A DNA stretch of 64,000 nucleotides from Ursus arctos (taxonomy: Eukaryota; Chordata; Mammalia; Carnivora; Ursidae), in assembly GCF_023065955.2 (NCBI RefSeq), contig NW_026623008.1, positions 15,716,501 through 15,780,500 on the forward strand, in the 5' to 3' direction. The notes beneath the pieces are model-generated. The model had not been told where the DNA came from. It did not search any database and saw only the letters and a list, made by a program, of their open reading frames with translations. Positions 25,688 through 37,813 of this stretch are shown here, in pieces. The first letter of the stretch is position 1; each line of letters opens with the position of its first letter. A program made the position numbers and the translations under genes.

Positions 25688-26689
25688 TAGTCTCTAACTA
25701 TTAACAGTTGCTGGTTGTGTGCCTTTTTTTGTGGACATTTTGGGAAACTAGCATATTAGCAAAGCACTTGCCTTTTGTTGATACTTAGGATCGAATATTG
25801 TGATGGCCCGATGCTTGACTCAGGAGGCAGCCCCGGACCTGGAATCGCAGTAGGAGTGTGGAGTTCCTTGGGTGGATGGTGTGGAAGGAAGTAAAGTAGA
25901 GTGAGAGCAGAGTACATTAGGCAAACTGGATTACCACTCTCTGAAATTTGAAGGCTTATTTAGGATTTGTGTCTGTATAATAACATGTGCAGACAGCTTC
26001 TTGTAGAGATAGTTTGTTATATTACCTCTGAAAATGCTTTGAACATGAACCAATACCTCGTTCACATTATTGACTTTTGTGGTCAGCTTTTGAAATTTCA
26101 GGAGTAAATTGCTTTCTTCCTTACGTGTACCCAATTCCTCAGTGTTATTTCCTCGTTTTAACAGGGGCTGCACATCTTAATTTCTGACTTCTCTCTCTGC
26201 AGTCTCTGTTGTTATCAGCTTAATTAGCCAAAGGAAAATTTCAGAAAGATAACATTTTCATATTTAGGAATTCTCAGTGGTTCACTTTTTATGAGTTACC
26301 CTCTCCCTGTCTGCCAGCTGACCTACTGCTCTGACGGAGTATGTTATACTACTCACTTTGAGGGACTGTCTAGGTTTAGTTGGGAGGGTGAAATGGAGAG
26401 ACAGTAGGACAGTAGTAAGCAGTTCAGCTTAGAGATCAGTGGCTTTCTACTGGTGGTTTAGGCCTTTCAAATGTTTATGAATTAAATTACAGGAGTAACG
26501 GTATCCTGGAGGAAACTTAGAAAATAGAAAAAGTAGTGACCTATTCTTTGCGATAGGTGAGGGATTTTTCTGTGTTTATATGTGCCCTTGGAGGCAATGT
26601 ATATGCAGAAAAAAGATAATTTATGGCCTCCTGGGGTTGAAAATTAACTTAAAATTTTATTTTTAATTTTCAACTCGGTATTTAACCAG

Positions 26690-27200
26690 TATTTTGTTTT
26701 TTAGCTTTAGTCAAGTATATAATACAGTAGAATTCAGTCATTTTAAGTGTTCAGTTGATCAGTTTTACTGATTATATAGTCATGTAACCTCCACCATAAT
26801 CAAGGTCTATCACTTAAAACACTTCTTCGTGCTCTTTAAGAGTCCCTTTTTGATTTGGCCTCAGGCAGCCACAGCTTTGCTGTCGTTGCAGTTTTCCTTT
26901 TTTAGAATTTTATGTAAATGGAATCCTATACTAATACGTAGTCTTTTGCGCTTGATCTCTTTCACTCAGCATCATGCTTTTGAGATTCATCTATTTGTAT
27001 GTATCAGTAGTTTTTTCTAATTGCTGAGTAGTAGTCCATACTGTGAATATAGCACAGTTTGCTTATCTGTCTATAAGTTGGTGGACGTTTGGGTTCCAGT
27101 TTTAAGTTACTGTGAATAGTGTTGCTGTGTGCATTTGTATACAAGTCTTTGTATGGACATATTTTATTTCTCTTCAGTATTTAGTTTTGGAGTGGATGAG
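26690..27200 (-). mobile_element. Antisense L1 3'-end remnant
   Basis: It contains typical reversed L1 phrases: TTCACTCAGCATCATGC, ATTCATCTATTTGTATG, a 'GCTGAGTAGTAGTCCAT' motif and 'ACTGTGAATAGTGTTGCTG'. It is diverged and non-coding. Confidence 0.75.
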
Positions 27201-28359
27201 CCTTTAAATTTAGTTGTACAACGTAATAACATTTTTTATTAAAATAGTCACTTTTAAGAAATCATTCTCAAGGTGGCCAAGGGTCCTTTGATTAATACTG
27301 GTTTATTTAACTTATTTGATAAGACTTTACTCCCAATCAGCCTCATTTACAACTGTGTTAAATATCTTCCGGCACTGTAAATTGGATTTATAAATTTAAT
27401 ATATTCAGTTTTCTGTTTTAATCAATTTGCTTGACCTGACAAGTGAAGCATTCCCAGGCTTTTATATACATGGCCTCAGGTAGCCTGATAACTTATGATT
27501 TCCTGTATTTATGTTTTAATTTATCATAAACAGTATTATTTATAACCTTTATAACATTCTCAACATTTTTCAACAAAAAAGTCCTGAGGTGTTAAGATCA
27601 GTTACTCAGTTACACATTTTAAATTGGAATGACAGAATAAATCTATCATGTTCTTTAATATGGCAGATTATTTTAAATATTCTAGGCACTGCATGTTAAA
27701 TAAGGGTAGATTATTCCTAAATGTGACTGAAAATTAGCAATAATAGTATTTGATTTATTTCATCTTTATATTAGATTCTGGATCTTTCTGGGGGTTAAAA
27801 AACATTCACTAAGGAAATTATTTTATCAGCCCATGCAAGTTGGGGGGTTTCCGTCTTCACTAATGAGGTCACTATAAGCCAGAGGTTTTTTTTAGGTTTT
27901 TTTTTGTTGTTGTTTTTGTTTTTTGACAGGCATTGGAGAATTGGGGCAGTAGGCATCCCTAGTGAGTCTCTGTCTTTGACACACTCGGGGAGACTTGTAT
28001 CCTTCTACAGAGGCCTTAATCTCAGAGTCCCTGTCCCTGGTTCAAGTCATGTGATTAACTTAGTTTTCTTTCTGCTAAAGCTTTCATCCCCACTGAGATG
28101 GCCTTGGATTGTTTGATTGTGTTTAATCTGCTGGCTTTATGTCATTTTGTTCTGAATTCTTTTTATAGCATTCCTGTCTCACCTCTGGCTACAATTCTCT
28201 CTCTCTTTTTTTTAAGTGTGAAACAAAAACTGACAAGGGAGAACTATACTTCTCATACAAAGTCTCTAAACAAAGCTAATGGGTTATGTATAAGGGGTTC
28301 ATGAGGTGCTGGCTGCAGCTCTTACAGATACATTTAATACCATTTAAGATCAGAGATAG

Positions 28360-28500
28360 GTGGTACCTGGCTGGCTCAGTTGGTGGAGCATGTGACTCCT
28401 GATCTCAGGGTCATTTAAGCCTCAGGGTAGTTTAAGCCCCAGGTTGGGGGGGTAGAGCCTACTTATTTTTTTAATTAAATAATTAAAGAATTTTTTAAAT
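28360..28500 (+). mobile_element. Short-form CAN-SINE, host of two later insertions
   Basis: Forward short variant, GGTACCTGGCTGGCTCAG to GTAGAGCCTACTT. Its tail region was hit by two antisense SINEs; a piece resembling the tail (TAGAATCTACTT and A13) reappears at 28912-28943. Confidence 0.8.
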
Positions 28501-28511
28501 TTATTTTCAGT

Positions 28512-28685
28512 GATTTATTAAAAAATTTTTTTGAGAGAACAAGCAGGGAGGAGGGGCAGAGGGAGAGAGAGGAGCAGATTCCCTGCTGAGCAGGGAGCCT
28601 GACTTGGGGCTCAATCCCAGGACCTGGAGATCGTGACCTGAGCCGAAAGCAGACACTTAACTGACTGAGCCATCCAGGAGCCCCT
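28512..28685 (-). mobile_element. CAN-SINE, antisense (nested)
   Basis: Reverse copy with ACAAGCAGGGAGGAGGGG body and GCCATCCAGGAGCCCC end, directly followed by another copy. Confidence 0.88.
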
Positions 28686-28911
28686 CTTTTTTTTTTTAAT
28701 TTAAAAAAATTTTTTTAAAGATTTTATTTATTTGTCAGAGAGAGAGAGACATTGAGATTGAGCAAGCAGGCGGAGCAGCAGCCAGAGGGAGAGGGAGAAG
28801 TAGGTTCCCCGCCCAGCAGGAAAGCCTGATGTGGGAGTGGATCCCAGGGCTCTGGGATCATGACCTGAGCCGAAGGCAGACACTTAACCGACTGAGCCAC
28901 CCAGGTGTCTC
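28686..28911 (-). mobile_element. CAN-SINE, antisense (nested)
   Basis: Reverse copy with AAGATTTTATTTATTTG and CCACCCAGGTGTCTC ends, adjoining the previous one head to tail. Confidence 0.9.
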
Positions 28912-29544
28912 TAGAATCTACTTGAAAGGAAAAAAAAAAAAAGATTCCGTGTAGGGCTCTGTCTCTGTCTCACAGCTTTTATTTCTGTCTCTGTGTTCAC
29001 GACACTGAATTTTTGTTCATGAGTTTCCCCCCCAGTTCTTTTCTTTTTTTTTCCTTTCACATGTTGTACTGTTTTGTATTTTGTTCTTTATTTAGCTTTT
29101 TTTAACTTAACATCTTTATCATGTTAAGTTGTATAATCGTTGTTTTGTTGTATAATCATCACCGCACGGTCCATTCCTTTCTATGTCAGACTTTTAAATG
29201 TTACTCTTTATTACAAAGATGCAGGTTTTACTTACAGGGAAAAATAATAAAAACGTAGATAAAAAATGAAAAAGCATCTGTATTCAGAGACAGTCATGTC
29301 TTAGTGTACGTCCTAAACAGAGCTCTTCCTGTAACACTCATTGTATTTATCCTTAGGGAGAGGGGATATTATTATTTTCTCCCCCTCTCTTTACCTTCCT
29401 TTTTCTCTTAAAACAATATGGTGATGTCTCTCAAGGTTGTGCTTGTCTGTCCTAGTCCTCATCGTGACACAGTCTGTCGTATGGCAGATCACACCACAGT
29501 TTAGTTTCTTTTGTTAATGTTTGGGGTCTGTTTGCAGTATTTTG

Positions 29545-29547
<3 letters not shown>

Positions 29548-29576
<29 letters not shown>

Positions 29577-29712
29577 TTTTAAAGATTTTATTTTATATAT
29601 ATATATATGTTTTTAAAGATTTTATTTTATATATATATGTTTTTATATATATATATGTTTATATATATGTTTTTAAAGATTTTATTTTATTATTATTTAT
29701 TATTATTTTATT

Positions 29713-29763
<51 letters not shown>
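29548..29763. repeat. Compound (TA)n and SINE-tail satellite
   Basis: Long TA runs alternate with at least three copies of GTTTTTAAAGATTTTATTTTA, close to the reversed CAN-SINE 3' tail, plus a TTATTA block, ending at the SINE at 29764. Confidence 0.9.
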
Positions 29764-29766
<3 letters not shown>

Positions 29767-29945
29767 TTTAAAGATTTTATTTTATTTATTTGACAGAGAG
29801 AGAGACAGCCAGCGAGAGAGGGAACACAAGCAGGGAGAGTGGGAGAGGAAGAAGCAGGCTCCCAGCAGAAGAGCCTGACGTGGGGCTCCATCCCATGCCC
29901 TGAGCCGAAGGCAGACGCTTAACGGCTGAGCCACCCAGGCGCCCT
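29764..29945 (-). mobile_element. CAN-SINE, antisense, next to TA satellite
   Basis: Reverse copy, slightly shortened near its head (part of the box region missing). Its tail side runs into the compound TA satellite. Confidence 0.92.
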
Positions 29946-29982
29946 GAACATTTTTATATTTTAACACACATTCTTTTTTGTC

Positions 29983-30106
29983 TTTTTTTTTTTTTTTTTA
30001 AGTAAGCTTCATGCCCAGCATAGAACCCATTGTGGGGTTTGAACTCACAATCCTGAGATGAGATCAGGAGTCAGGCTCTTAACCGACTGAGCCACCCAGG
30101 CACCCC
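29983..30106 (-). mobile_element. Short-form CAN-SINE, antisense
   Basis: Reverse short variant with T17 tail and GTTTGAACTCACAATCC box, flanked by CTTTTTTGTC-like repeats. Confidence 0.87.
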
Positions 30107-30109
30107 CTT

Positions 30110-30420
30110 TTTTGTCACTTTTTATCCTGATTCAGTTTCGGACTTACAGAAAAGTTGCTAGTACAAAGAACTCCTTACGAGACTCACCAGTTCTTAATGG
30201 TGTGACTTTCTCTTGCTCTGTATGCATGTTGTTTTTATTTCCAAACCATTTGAGAGTAAGTTGAATACATTATGCCCTTTTGCTTTTTAATGCTTCAGTG
30301 TATGTATTTCTTAAGAGCAAGGATATTCTCTCACAGTATACTTATCACATTCAGGAAATATAACATTATATATAACATTTTAAATTTTAATCTACAGTCA
30401 GTGCCTAAAAATGTCCCTTA
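30110..30420 (-). mobile_element. Antisense L1 remnant
   Basis: Reversed L1-like text: TTACAGAAAAGTTGCTAGTA, CCATTTGAGAGTAAGTTG and TTCTTAAGAGCAAGGATATT. It shares these phrases with the remnant at 32.5 kb. Confidence 0.65.
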
Positions 30421-30888
30421 CAGCAAAATTTCTTTCTGAAACAGAAAGAAACATGCATGTCACATAGGAAGCAGGATTACTAAGTGCCATTAAATTTTGA
30501 ATAATTGGTTGTAGAAAAAAATGATTAGGTTTGAGTCTGTAGTGGTAAATACCGTGAAATGTTTAGTTTGTTTTCTTCTTGTATTTATAGTGCCCTACTG
30601 GAATGCTCTAAAAATGTGGCTTTTGGCAGTAAATTCTTATTTTTCATGCCATGAGATTCTTTCAGACTTTCATATGGGCTGGAGTCCTCAGTTCACACTG
30701 ACTTAGTTCCTCTTGAATTTCAGTTTTATATATGAGATTAAACAAGGGAAAGGTCAGCAGCCCATGGGAGGTATCCCTGCTCTTCAGCAAATGTTGAAAG
30801 TTAAGCAGTGAGTTGGTGTGCTGTTAGAGTAGGTACAATTTAAGACTTGTAGTCAAAACCTGACTTGCACGTAGAGTGAAATTTTCTT

Positions 30889-31084
30889 CTTCTTCTTTTT
30901 TTTTTTAAGGTTTTATTTATTTGACAGAGGGACAGTGAGAGAGGGAACACAAGCAGGGGGAGTGGGAGAGGGAGAGGGAGAAGCAGGCTTCCCGCTGAGC
31001 AGGGATCCCGATGCCAGGCTCCATTCCAGGATCCTGGGATGATGACCTGAGCTGAAGGCAGACTGAGCCACCAAAGTGCCCCTA
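30889..31084 (-). mobile_element. CAN-SINE, antisense
   Basis: Reverse copy with small deletion near its head. Flanks AGAGTGAAATTTTCTT and AGAGAAATTTTCTT. Confidence 0.92.
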
Positions 31085-32304
31085 AAGAGAAATTTTCTTG
31101 ATCATGTTGTGTACCTTAAAGGATGCTCAGTGAGGACATTGACTCTATCAAGTGAATAATGGTATTTATGGTGTACTTAGAGGATAAATTTTAGCTGGAT
31201 CACTTATGCTTGGATAATGAAGAATCTTGCTCATCTTAAGGGATTGCATTCATTCTTTTTCCTTAAATGTAGCACTTGAAGCAGAAGTAGAGGTAAGGTA
31301 GCCTACTTTCTGTTTATTGAACAATTTTATTTCTGATTTTTTTTCTCCTTTGGAAAGGAAAAGAAATATATTTATAACTTCGAAGGTTTGTTTATCAGAA
31401 ATAAACAGACTGACCAATACTGCTTTGGACCTAGTATTCAAAAAAGAACGGCTATTTATTTTCTGTCTTCATTGGAGTAGAAGGTTCGCATCTAACACAT
31501 TGGACACTCATTTAGACGCTCTTAGTGGTGCTCAGGAATATAGAGTTGGATCTGTTTTTGATGTGCAGTAACATGGATTGATTGCAGTGGCTGAATGACT
31601 AAAAATGAAGCCCTTTTGTAGTCTATGTCAGGCTTAATTTTTTTGAAATATATTCATTCCATTTGAATAGAGAATAAAGCTAAGAAGAGGTATGTGAATG
31701 TGCTTTTTTTTTTTTTTTTTAAATAAGGCTTGGTTAGTTGTTTTATCTCCTTATTTTTAAAACCTATTTTTTGTTTGGTTTTATTGGAGCTTTGGTATGC
31801 AGTGTGGCAAAGCTCCAGCCAGTGTTAGAGCTCAAGCTGTTTAGATTGAGAGAATTAAGGAGTTTGGCTGATTTTGTTTTCTTTAAGCCCGTTCTTTTCT
31901 TTTTAAATCTCTTCCATGTCTGTCATTATACATTCTACATTATAATTTAAGAAGTGAAAGTTACACTTCTAAGTGCATACCCTTAAAGCCTTTGACTCTG
32001 ACCCTAGCGTATTGTTAGAGTAAGCATGCACTCAGTACTAGAGGTGGTGATGGTTTTCTTTTTTTGTAACCTCCTTCCTTCTTCCCTTTTTGTTTAACCT
32101 TTATTTTAATCTCTGTATTGTCCTGAAGGTAGATACCTTTATTGTCTACTCACAATGTATTGCTCATTCAAGTGGCAATAACAGTAATGTCTTTAATTAC
32201 CGTGTTTTGATAGCTACCCTAAATTCTTGTGTTCTCTCTCAGTGCTGGCAAAAAATGTTTTTTCACTGGCATGCAGAATATTTAACTCTCCTTTTCCCTT
32301 CCTT

Positions 32305-33400
32305 TAAACATTTTTTATTGTGGTAAAATACATATAATGTAGAATTTATCATTTTAACCAGTTTTAAGTGTACAGTTCAGTGGCACTAAGTACTTAACTG
32401 TTCTTTTAAAACATAGGATTGCTGTAGCTCATTTTTAAAATTGGAGTGTTAGACCCTGTCCTGGCCACTCCTCCCCTCCCCTCATGGTTATGGAAATATG
32501 TGTAGATACTTTAAAAAACTTTTTATCTGGAAATAATTTTTAAGCCTACAGAACAGTTGGGAGAATTGTACCAGAAGCCTCCAAACACCCTTTAACAAGA
32601 TTTACCAATTAGCATTTTGCCCTGTTTGCTTTATTATTGTCTTTCAATATAATATGCACATGAATTGTTTTTCCCTGAGCTGTTTGAGAGTAAGTTGACA
32701 GCATAGCCATTTAGTCTTGAATAAATACATATTTCTTAAGAACGGAGACATTCTTGTGTAACAGTAAACAACTTATGGAAATTTAACATTGATACAGAAC
32801 TTGAATCCAACATCTCTATTCCAGCTTTGTCAGCTGAGCCGAGTCCAGCGTTTTCTGCTTTCAGTACAGGCTCATGTATAGCGTTTAGTTGTCCTGTGTT
32901 TTTAGTCTTTTAATTTGGATCAGTTCTTTAGCTTTTTTTTTTTTTTTTTTGTCCTTCATGACATTATTTTTATAGAATACAGGTGCATCTTCTCCCTTTT
33001 CTCCCCTTTTAAAACATTCCACACTTTGGATTTGGTCTGCGTTTCCTCATGATTAGGTTCCGATTATATATAGAATAGTACATTAGGGATGTGTCTTTCT
33101 CAGGATGTAAAGCTAAGGGCACACGATACTCATCCGCCACTCACTGGTGATGGTAATTTTAATGACTCAGCCAAGGTGATGTCCAGTTTCTTGGCAATAT
33201 AGTTCCATTTTTTCCCCTTGCGGTTTATCAGCAGTCTTTAAGACCATACAAATATTCTCATTTTCACTAGGATAATCGTCACATAGGGGTGGCATCCATT
33301 GATTCTTGCCCAGGTATTTTTTTCTAGGTGTTCTCATTTTCACATACTGGCCTTTAATGCACACGGTAACTAAGCCTGTGAATATGCTTTGGGAGTCATG
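32305..33400 (-). mobile_element. Antisense L1 remnant
   Basis: Starts like reversed L1 (TTATTGTGGTAAAATACATA, AAGTGTACAGTTCAGTGGC) and continues with TTTGAGAGTAAGTTGACAG and TTAAGAACGGAGACATTC. The right boundary is uncertain. Confidence 0.65.
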
Positions 33401-33843
33401 ACGGGCAGTGGATTTTGTCAGCTGGGTTTCCCTGAGATTTTTGTTTCCTTAGATGGTATCACTGTTATTATTTCTTAACCAGATCTGAACAGGATTGATT
33501 TTAACCATTTCTGTAGCAACAACTTAACTGTTTTTATTGCATTATCGTTGGGTTGCTTATGGACACAAAGATTGAAAACTACAAACTGGTAATAAACAAC
33601 TAATGTATAACAATTTCATTGCTGTTTTCAGGGATTGAAATATTAAATAGAATTAGCTGAGTAAGAATGTTCATCAAGTATTATATTACAAAAGCCATAC
33701 ATTTTATTAGATGAGTAAGTTGCTTTCTCAGTAATGGTTAGCATGCTCTTAGCTGCTTGCTTAATCTGTTGACTGACTTGTGATTTTGATGCTGTGAGGA
33801 CACCAAGATTCAGTTGCTGACTTCTCCAATTTTTTTCCTCCAG

Positions 33844-33953
33844 GGCAAGAGGATTATGACAGATTACGACCGCTGAGTTATCCACAAACAGATGTATTTC
33901 TAGTCTGTTTTTCAGTGGTCTCTCCATCCTCATTTGAAAATGTGAAGGAAAAG
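33844..33953 (+). CDS. CDC42: CDC42 exon 4: codons 60-96
   Basis: A 110-bp exon after acceptor TTTTTTCCTCCAG and before donor GTGAGT. It completes Gly60 and encodes Gln61, the catalytic residue that positions the hydrolytic water, then the switch II helix ([15 protein letters not shown], including Tyr64, Arg66 and Leu67, used by GEFs and RhoGDI). The hydrophobic core strand [20 protein letters not shown] follows, ending at Lys96 in phase 0. The preceding intron is 8.2 kb and rich in L1 and SINE insertions, whereas the following intron is only 125 bp. Confidence 0.97.
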
Positions 33954-34078
33954 GTGAGTTGATCAGATACTCTTGCCCTGAGAAAGGTGGTCCCAGAACT
34001 TCTGTTGAGTTGTTGTAAAAAGCTTTATAAGGCTTGTGGATTAATTCAGATGTATTTTTTAAAATACTTCTTCTCTAG
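33954..34078 (+). other. CDC42: CDC42 intron 4
   Basis: A 125-bp repeat-free intron, GTGAGT to TTCTCTAG. It is a typical short mammalian intron. Confidence 0.95.
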
Positions 34079-34288
<210 letters not shown>

Positions 34289-34352
34289 TAACCCCTTGTT
34301 TATTTACAGTTGGGTAGTTTCTTAAGAGTATTAGGGTTCGGGGGTTATTTTT

Positions 34353-34550
34353 TTTTTTTTTTAAAGATTTTATTTATTTATTTGACAGAGATAGAGATAG
34401 CCAGCGAGAGAGGGAACACAAGCAGGGGGAGTGAGAGAGGAAGAAGCAGGCTCATAGCGGAGAGCCTGATGTGGGGCTCGATCCCAGAACGCCAGGATCA
34501 TGCCCTGAGCCGAAGGCAGACGCTTAACCGCTGTGCCACCCAGGCGCCCC
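34353..34550 (-). mobile_element. Young CAN-SINE, antisense, 76 bp after CDC42 exon 5
   Basis: Near-consensus reverse copy of the CTCATAGC / GCTGTGCCACCC subfamily, with a perfect duplication TCGGGGGTTATTTTT at 34338 and 34551. It lies immediately inside intron 5. Confidence 0.95.
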
Positions 34551-35769
34551 TCGGGGGTTATTTTTAACAGTGGTCTGCAGTGCTCAAGAAAGCTGCTTGG
34601 GAAGACTAGGGCCAGCTTCATAGTATATATTCTTTTGCTAGAGGTTCTGTGTTTATGGAGAAAATTATTAAGCTCTGAGTAAAACGCTTGTGTTGGTGAG
34701 CTCCCATATTGTACTGACCCATTTGTAGTGGTTAGGGATTGTGTTAAAAATTTTTTATGGGAGGGTTCCAGATTAGCACTAATTTGCAAGAGAGTATGTG
34801 AATGATCCCCCCCAGACACTTTTTATCTAAATGTATCTGATCTTTTCCTGTCAATTCTGACCCCTCATGCTACAATTCAACTGTCATAGGGAATTAGAGT
34901 AATTGAAACTTTCATGTCAGAGAAAGCTGCGTTTGCTATTTCTCAAGCATGCTTTATAAAAGAGCATCAGTTCTTGTGTTTTTAGAGACATTCCTTCCTC
35001 ATATGGTCCTCTCTGTCCTTCTGTCCTTTCCTGAATAATTTAATTGGAGCTCTTCTCCTAGTTTGATGGGAAACATGAGATTTTGAGGATAGGGAACAGT
35101 GTCCGAATATTTAGAGTGGGAGCTATAACTGACCTATGTGGTTTCATCTTTTCCACCCTCATGGTTTTACTGGCTGATTCTTCCCTTTGAGTACTGTTCT
35201 GGGGGCAAAGGGAAAAATTATGGAAATAGCACAGAATTATTTTATTCTATTGGTACCGGCGCTCTGAAGTTTGAACATTGAGCAAACATGTCTAATTAAA
35301 ACAGGGCAGGGCTAAAGAGGTTTCTTATAATTACGTTAAATCCATTTAGATTTATCATGCTTACTTGTTTAAGTAATTGCTCTTTTTATTAAGTTTTTTA
35401 AAAAACACTATTAGATTCTTGATTATATGTATACTAAGGCAGATGGCATATATAATCAACCTATTATGCATGTACTAGGTGCTTAGTATGTATGGCCTAG
35501 ACATAATTTAATAATCTCCAGTTCAGTGCTAGGTTGGATATTTAAAGATAAAATTTTTATGCTTAGCTGGGTATTCCACAGAATAATTTACAGGTCTAAA
35601 ATCATTCTCCCAAACCCAGTTTTCCTTGGCAGTTCCGTTCTGTTGTAAAAGCAGATGTTTTAAAGTTCAGAAGATTTTATATCCTCTCACACACAGCACT
35701 GACTGAGATTAAAAAAAAAAAAATGCCTGATGCGTCTGTGTTTTGATACCATCATCAGGAAAGTGAGAG

Positions 35770-35802
35770 GTGTGTGTGTGTGTGTGTGGGGGGGGGGAGG
35801 AT
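35770..35802. repeat. (GT)n followed by G9 tract
   Basis: About ten GT units then nine to ten Gs in intron 5. Confidence 0.9.
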
Positions 35803-37608
35803 ATATGTGGAACACATGCGTCAGATGATAACTAACTCTCTCTGCATCCTTCGCATAGCCCTCTCCTCCAAGTATGGGTTGCTTTTGGGGGGAAGTGGAA
35901 GCAAATAGACCATGTGGACCCAATTCTAGGTCGCTGGTGAAGTTTAAAGAATTGGATGCTCCCATTCAAGATTTTTTGCAATATGAACAGGTTTATACAG
36001 TAAGTCACTTTGTAGACAGTAGGAATTCGAAAAGGTCTTAGCAGCTACGTTTTTCTTACCAGATTTTGACGTTTGGAGAAGTCAAAAGAGAAGATAGAAA
36101 ATGGGGTGGCTGGTTGTGTTTGGGAGATAGAACTTTCAGAATTCCAGATTCTGTTTGTCGATTCCTCTAAAACTGAACTCTTTATATAATCAGATAGTGT
36201 GAGTAAAGCAGAGATTTGTTTTATAGAGGATTAGTTATCTTGGTCAATAAGGAAGAAAGGGTTTGCTTTTTATGAAGGGGTGCCCTAATTTCTCATGGTC
36301 ATCCTCTTTTTTTTCCCTTATAAAATGCATTTCCCTTTTCACCCTTCCCTTTTCCTGTTATATTTGACTACCAGTTTGCTCTGAGATGTGTAGAGAGAAT
36401 TTTAGAGGAACTTTACTTTTGTTTAGCATTTCTGCTTTGTAAAAGACTTAGAAGAAAACTTCTTAACCTCTTTGCTTCTTTTTAAGTACTTAATGTTATT
36501 TCTCATTTATTTTGTACCTCATGGGATGTGTGGGTGCCAGTCTTCTGGGTTGCCTAGGGTTGGGGTGGGAATACCTGGGGTAATCTGGGGCTGGTACTTG
36601 TTACTGGAGCTGTGTTCTGGGACTTATGGGAGATTTTTACTTGGGATCAAACTGACTTAAAGAACACGTGACACCTCTTTGGGTGGTAAACTGTGGCTTC
36701 AGATTTAGGTGAGTTTAGGTGAGTCTTTAGACCTGGGCCCAAGGTACCAGTGCTGCTGAGTCACACTGTCACGTTGGAGTTCTGCCTGAGGTGTAAGTGT
36801 ATTTCTGCATCTTAATCCCTGTAGATCTGAGAATATTCTTTGTTTTCACTCCATGCTTTATGCTCTGATATCCATGAAGACATCTTAAAGCATTGGACTG
36901 CTTGCTAAAACTCATTCTAGTACCCCATTCTTTGTTTTCCTATGACTTGGGTGGTGGTTACTTGCTCTAATAACATTACTGAATAACTGAAGTATATGCT
37001 GTTTCTAGAGTCTGTTTCTTAAACTTCTCCCAGGTGGTACTGTTGAACAATTAACACTCTTTTTAAATGTCTGAACCATTTTGTTCTGGGAAGCTGATTT
37101 ACTCTAAATCCTGATTAATCCCATCCAGATATGTCATTGAATCTAGAAACATGTAGCATGCCTGTTAGTCTGCTGTTTGTGTCCTTCAGTTATTCAGGGG
37201 CTGAATTCACAGAAGCCTGAAATTGTAATTGATTTATTTCCAAAAGGTGTGTGTGCCATTCTTCTCATTGGAGATACTGGGGAGTTCTACAAGACTTACC
37301 CGACGCATCTGTCTTTTGTTTACGTATCTTTTTTTTTTTCTCCTGGCTTTATTTTCATTAAAATGTTGTTTTTTCAAAGTGTGATTGTTTTAGAAGTCAA
37401 CGTACAGCATTTTCATAAAAATTGCTTTCTTGCTCAGTTAATCTTTTTTGTGTAAGAAGTTTCTGTTCAGTTATCTACTGTCCTGATAATGGGCTTTAAG
37501 CTCTTGCTCTCTGGCACTTATTTTTCTGAAGGCACGTTGCTTCTGTGAATTCAGCCCGTTTAATCCGGACTGCTATTGTATCTGCTAGTCTTTCTAATCC
37601 TCTAACCT

Positions 37609-37643
37609 GGCTGCTATTCTCTCTCCTCCCCTCTGTCTTGTAG
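37609..37643 (+). promoter_or_regulatory. CDC42: Pyrimidine-rich acceptor tract of the neuronal exon
   Basis: The acceptor contains TTCTCTCTCCTCCCC then TCTGTCTTGTAG. Repeated UCUCU and UCUU are binding motifs of PTBP1, which represses many neuronal exons outside neurons; I recall PTBP1 being reported for this exon. The motif is seen, the regulation is inferred. Confidence 0.5.
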
Positions 37644-37733
37644 AGAGGTCTGAAGAATGTGTTTGATGAGGCTATCCTAGCTGCCCTCGAGCCTCCGGAA
37701 ACTCAACCCAAAAGGAAGTGCTGTATATTCTAA
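37644..37733 (+). CDS. CDC42: CDC42 alternative last coding exon, neuronal form (CCIF tail)
   Basis: Thirty codons including TAA, after a long pyrimidine-rich acceptor. It encodes [20 protein letters not shown] followed by QPKRKCCIF, residues 163-191. From family knowledge this is the brain isoform: the basic KRK and CCIF end can be prenylated on the first Cys and palmitoylated, giving different membrane dynamics and a role in dendritic spines. The first part is nearly the same protein as the exon at 39129, with many synonymous differences (for example GTG TTT GAT GAG against GTA TTT GAC GAA). The pair is therefore an old tandem exon duplication, not a recent one. An AATAAA at 37808 and an ATTAAA at 38481 could end this transcript. 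Confidence 0.97.
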   Translation, partial: RGLKNVFDEAILAALEPPETQPKRKCCIF

Positions 37734-37807
37734 ACTGTTTTCTCCTTCCCCTCTTTGCTGCTGCTTCCTGTCCCACTACTGTAGAAAGAGCATTTAAAAA
37801 CAAAAGG

Positions 37808-37813
37808 AATAAA
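37808..37813 (+). terminator. CDC42: Poly(A) signal AATAAA of neuronal CDC42 transcript
   Basis: AATAAA 75 bases after the CCIF-form stop, followed by TG- and T-rich sequence (TGTTTG, GTCTTTTT). It would give a very short 3' UTR. Confidence 0.5.

Noticed and set aside
29573..29878. Open frame with Tyr-Ile repeats
   Set aside because: Translation of the TA satellite and SINE, not a gene.
32305..33400. Active L1 element
   Set aside because: Only diverged 3' fragments are seen, with no intact reading frame.
34370..34819. Open frame of 149 codons, minus strand, next to exon 5
   Set aside because: Its C-terminal part is CAN-SINE sequence and the rest is intron. No coding signal.
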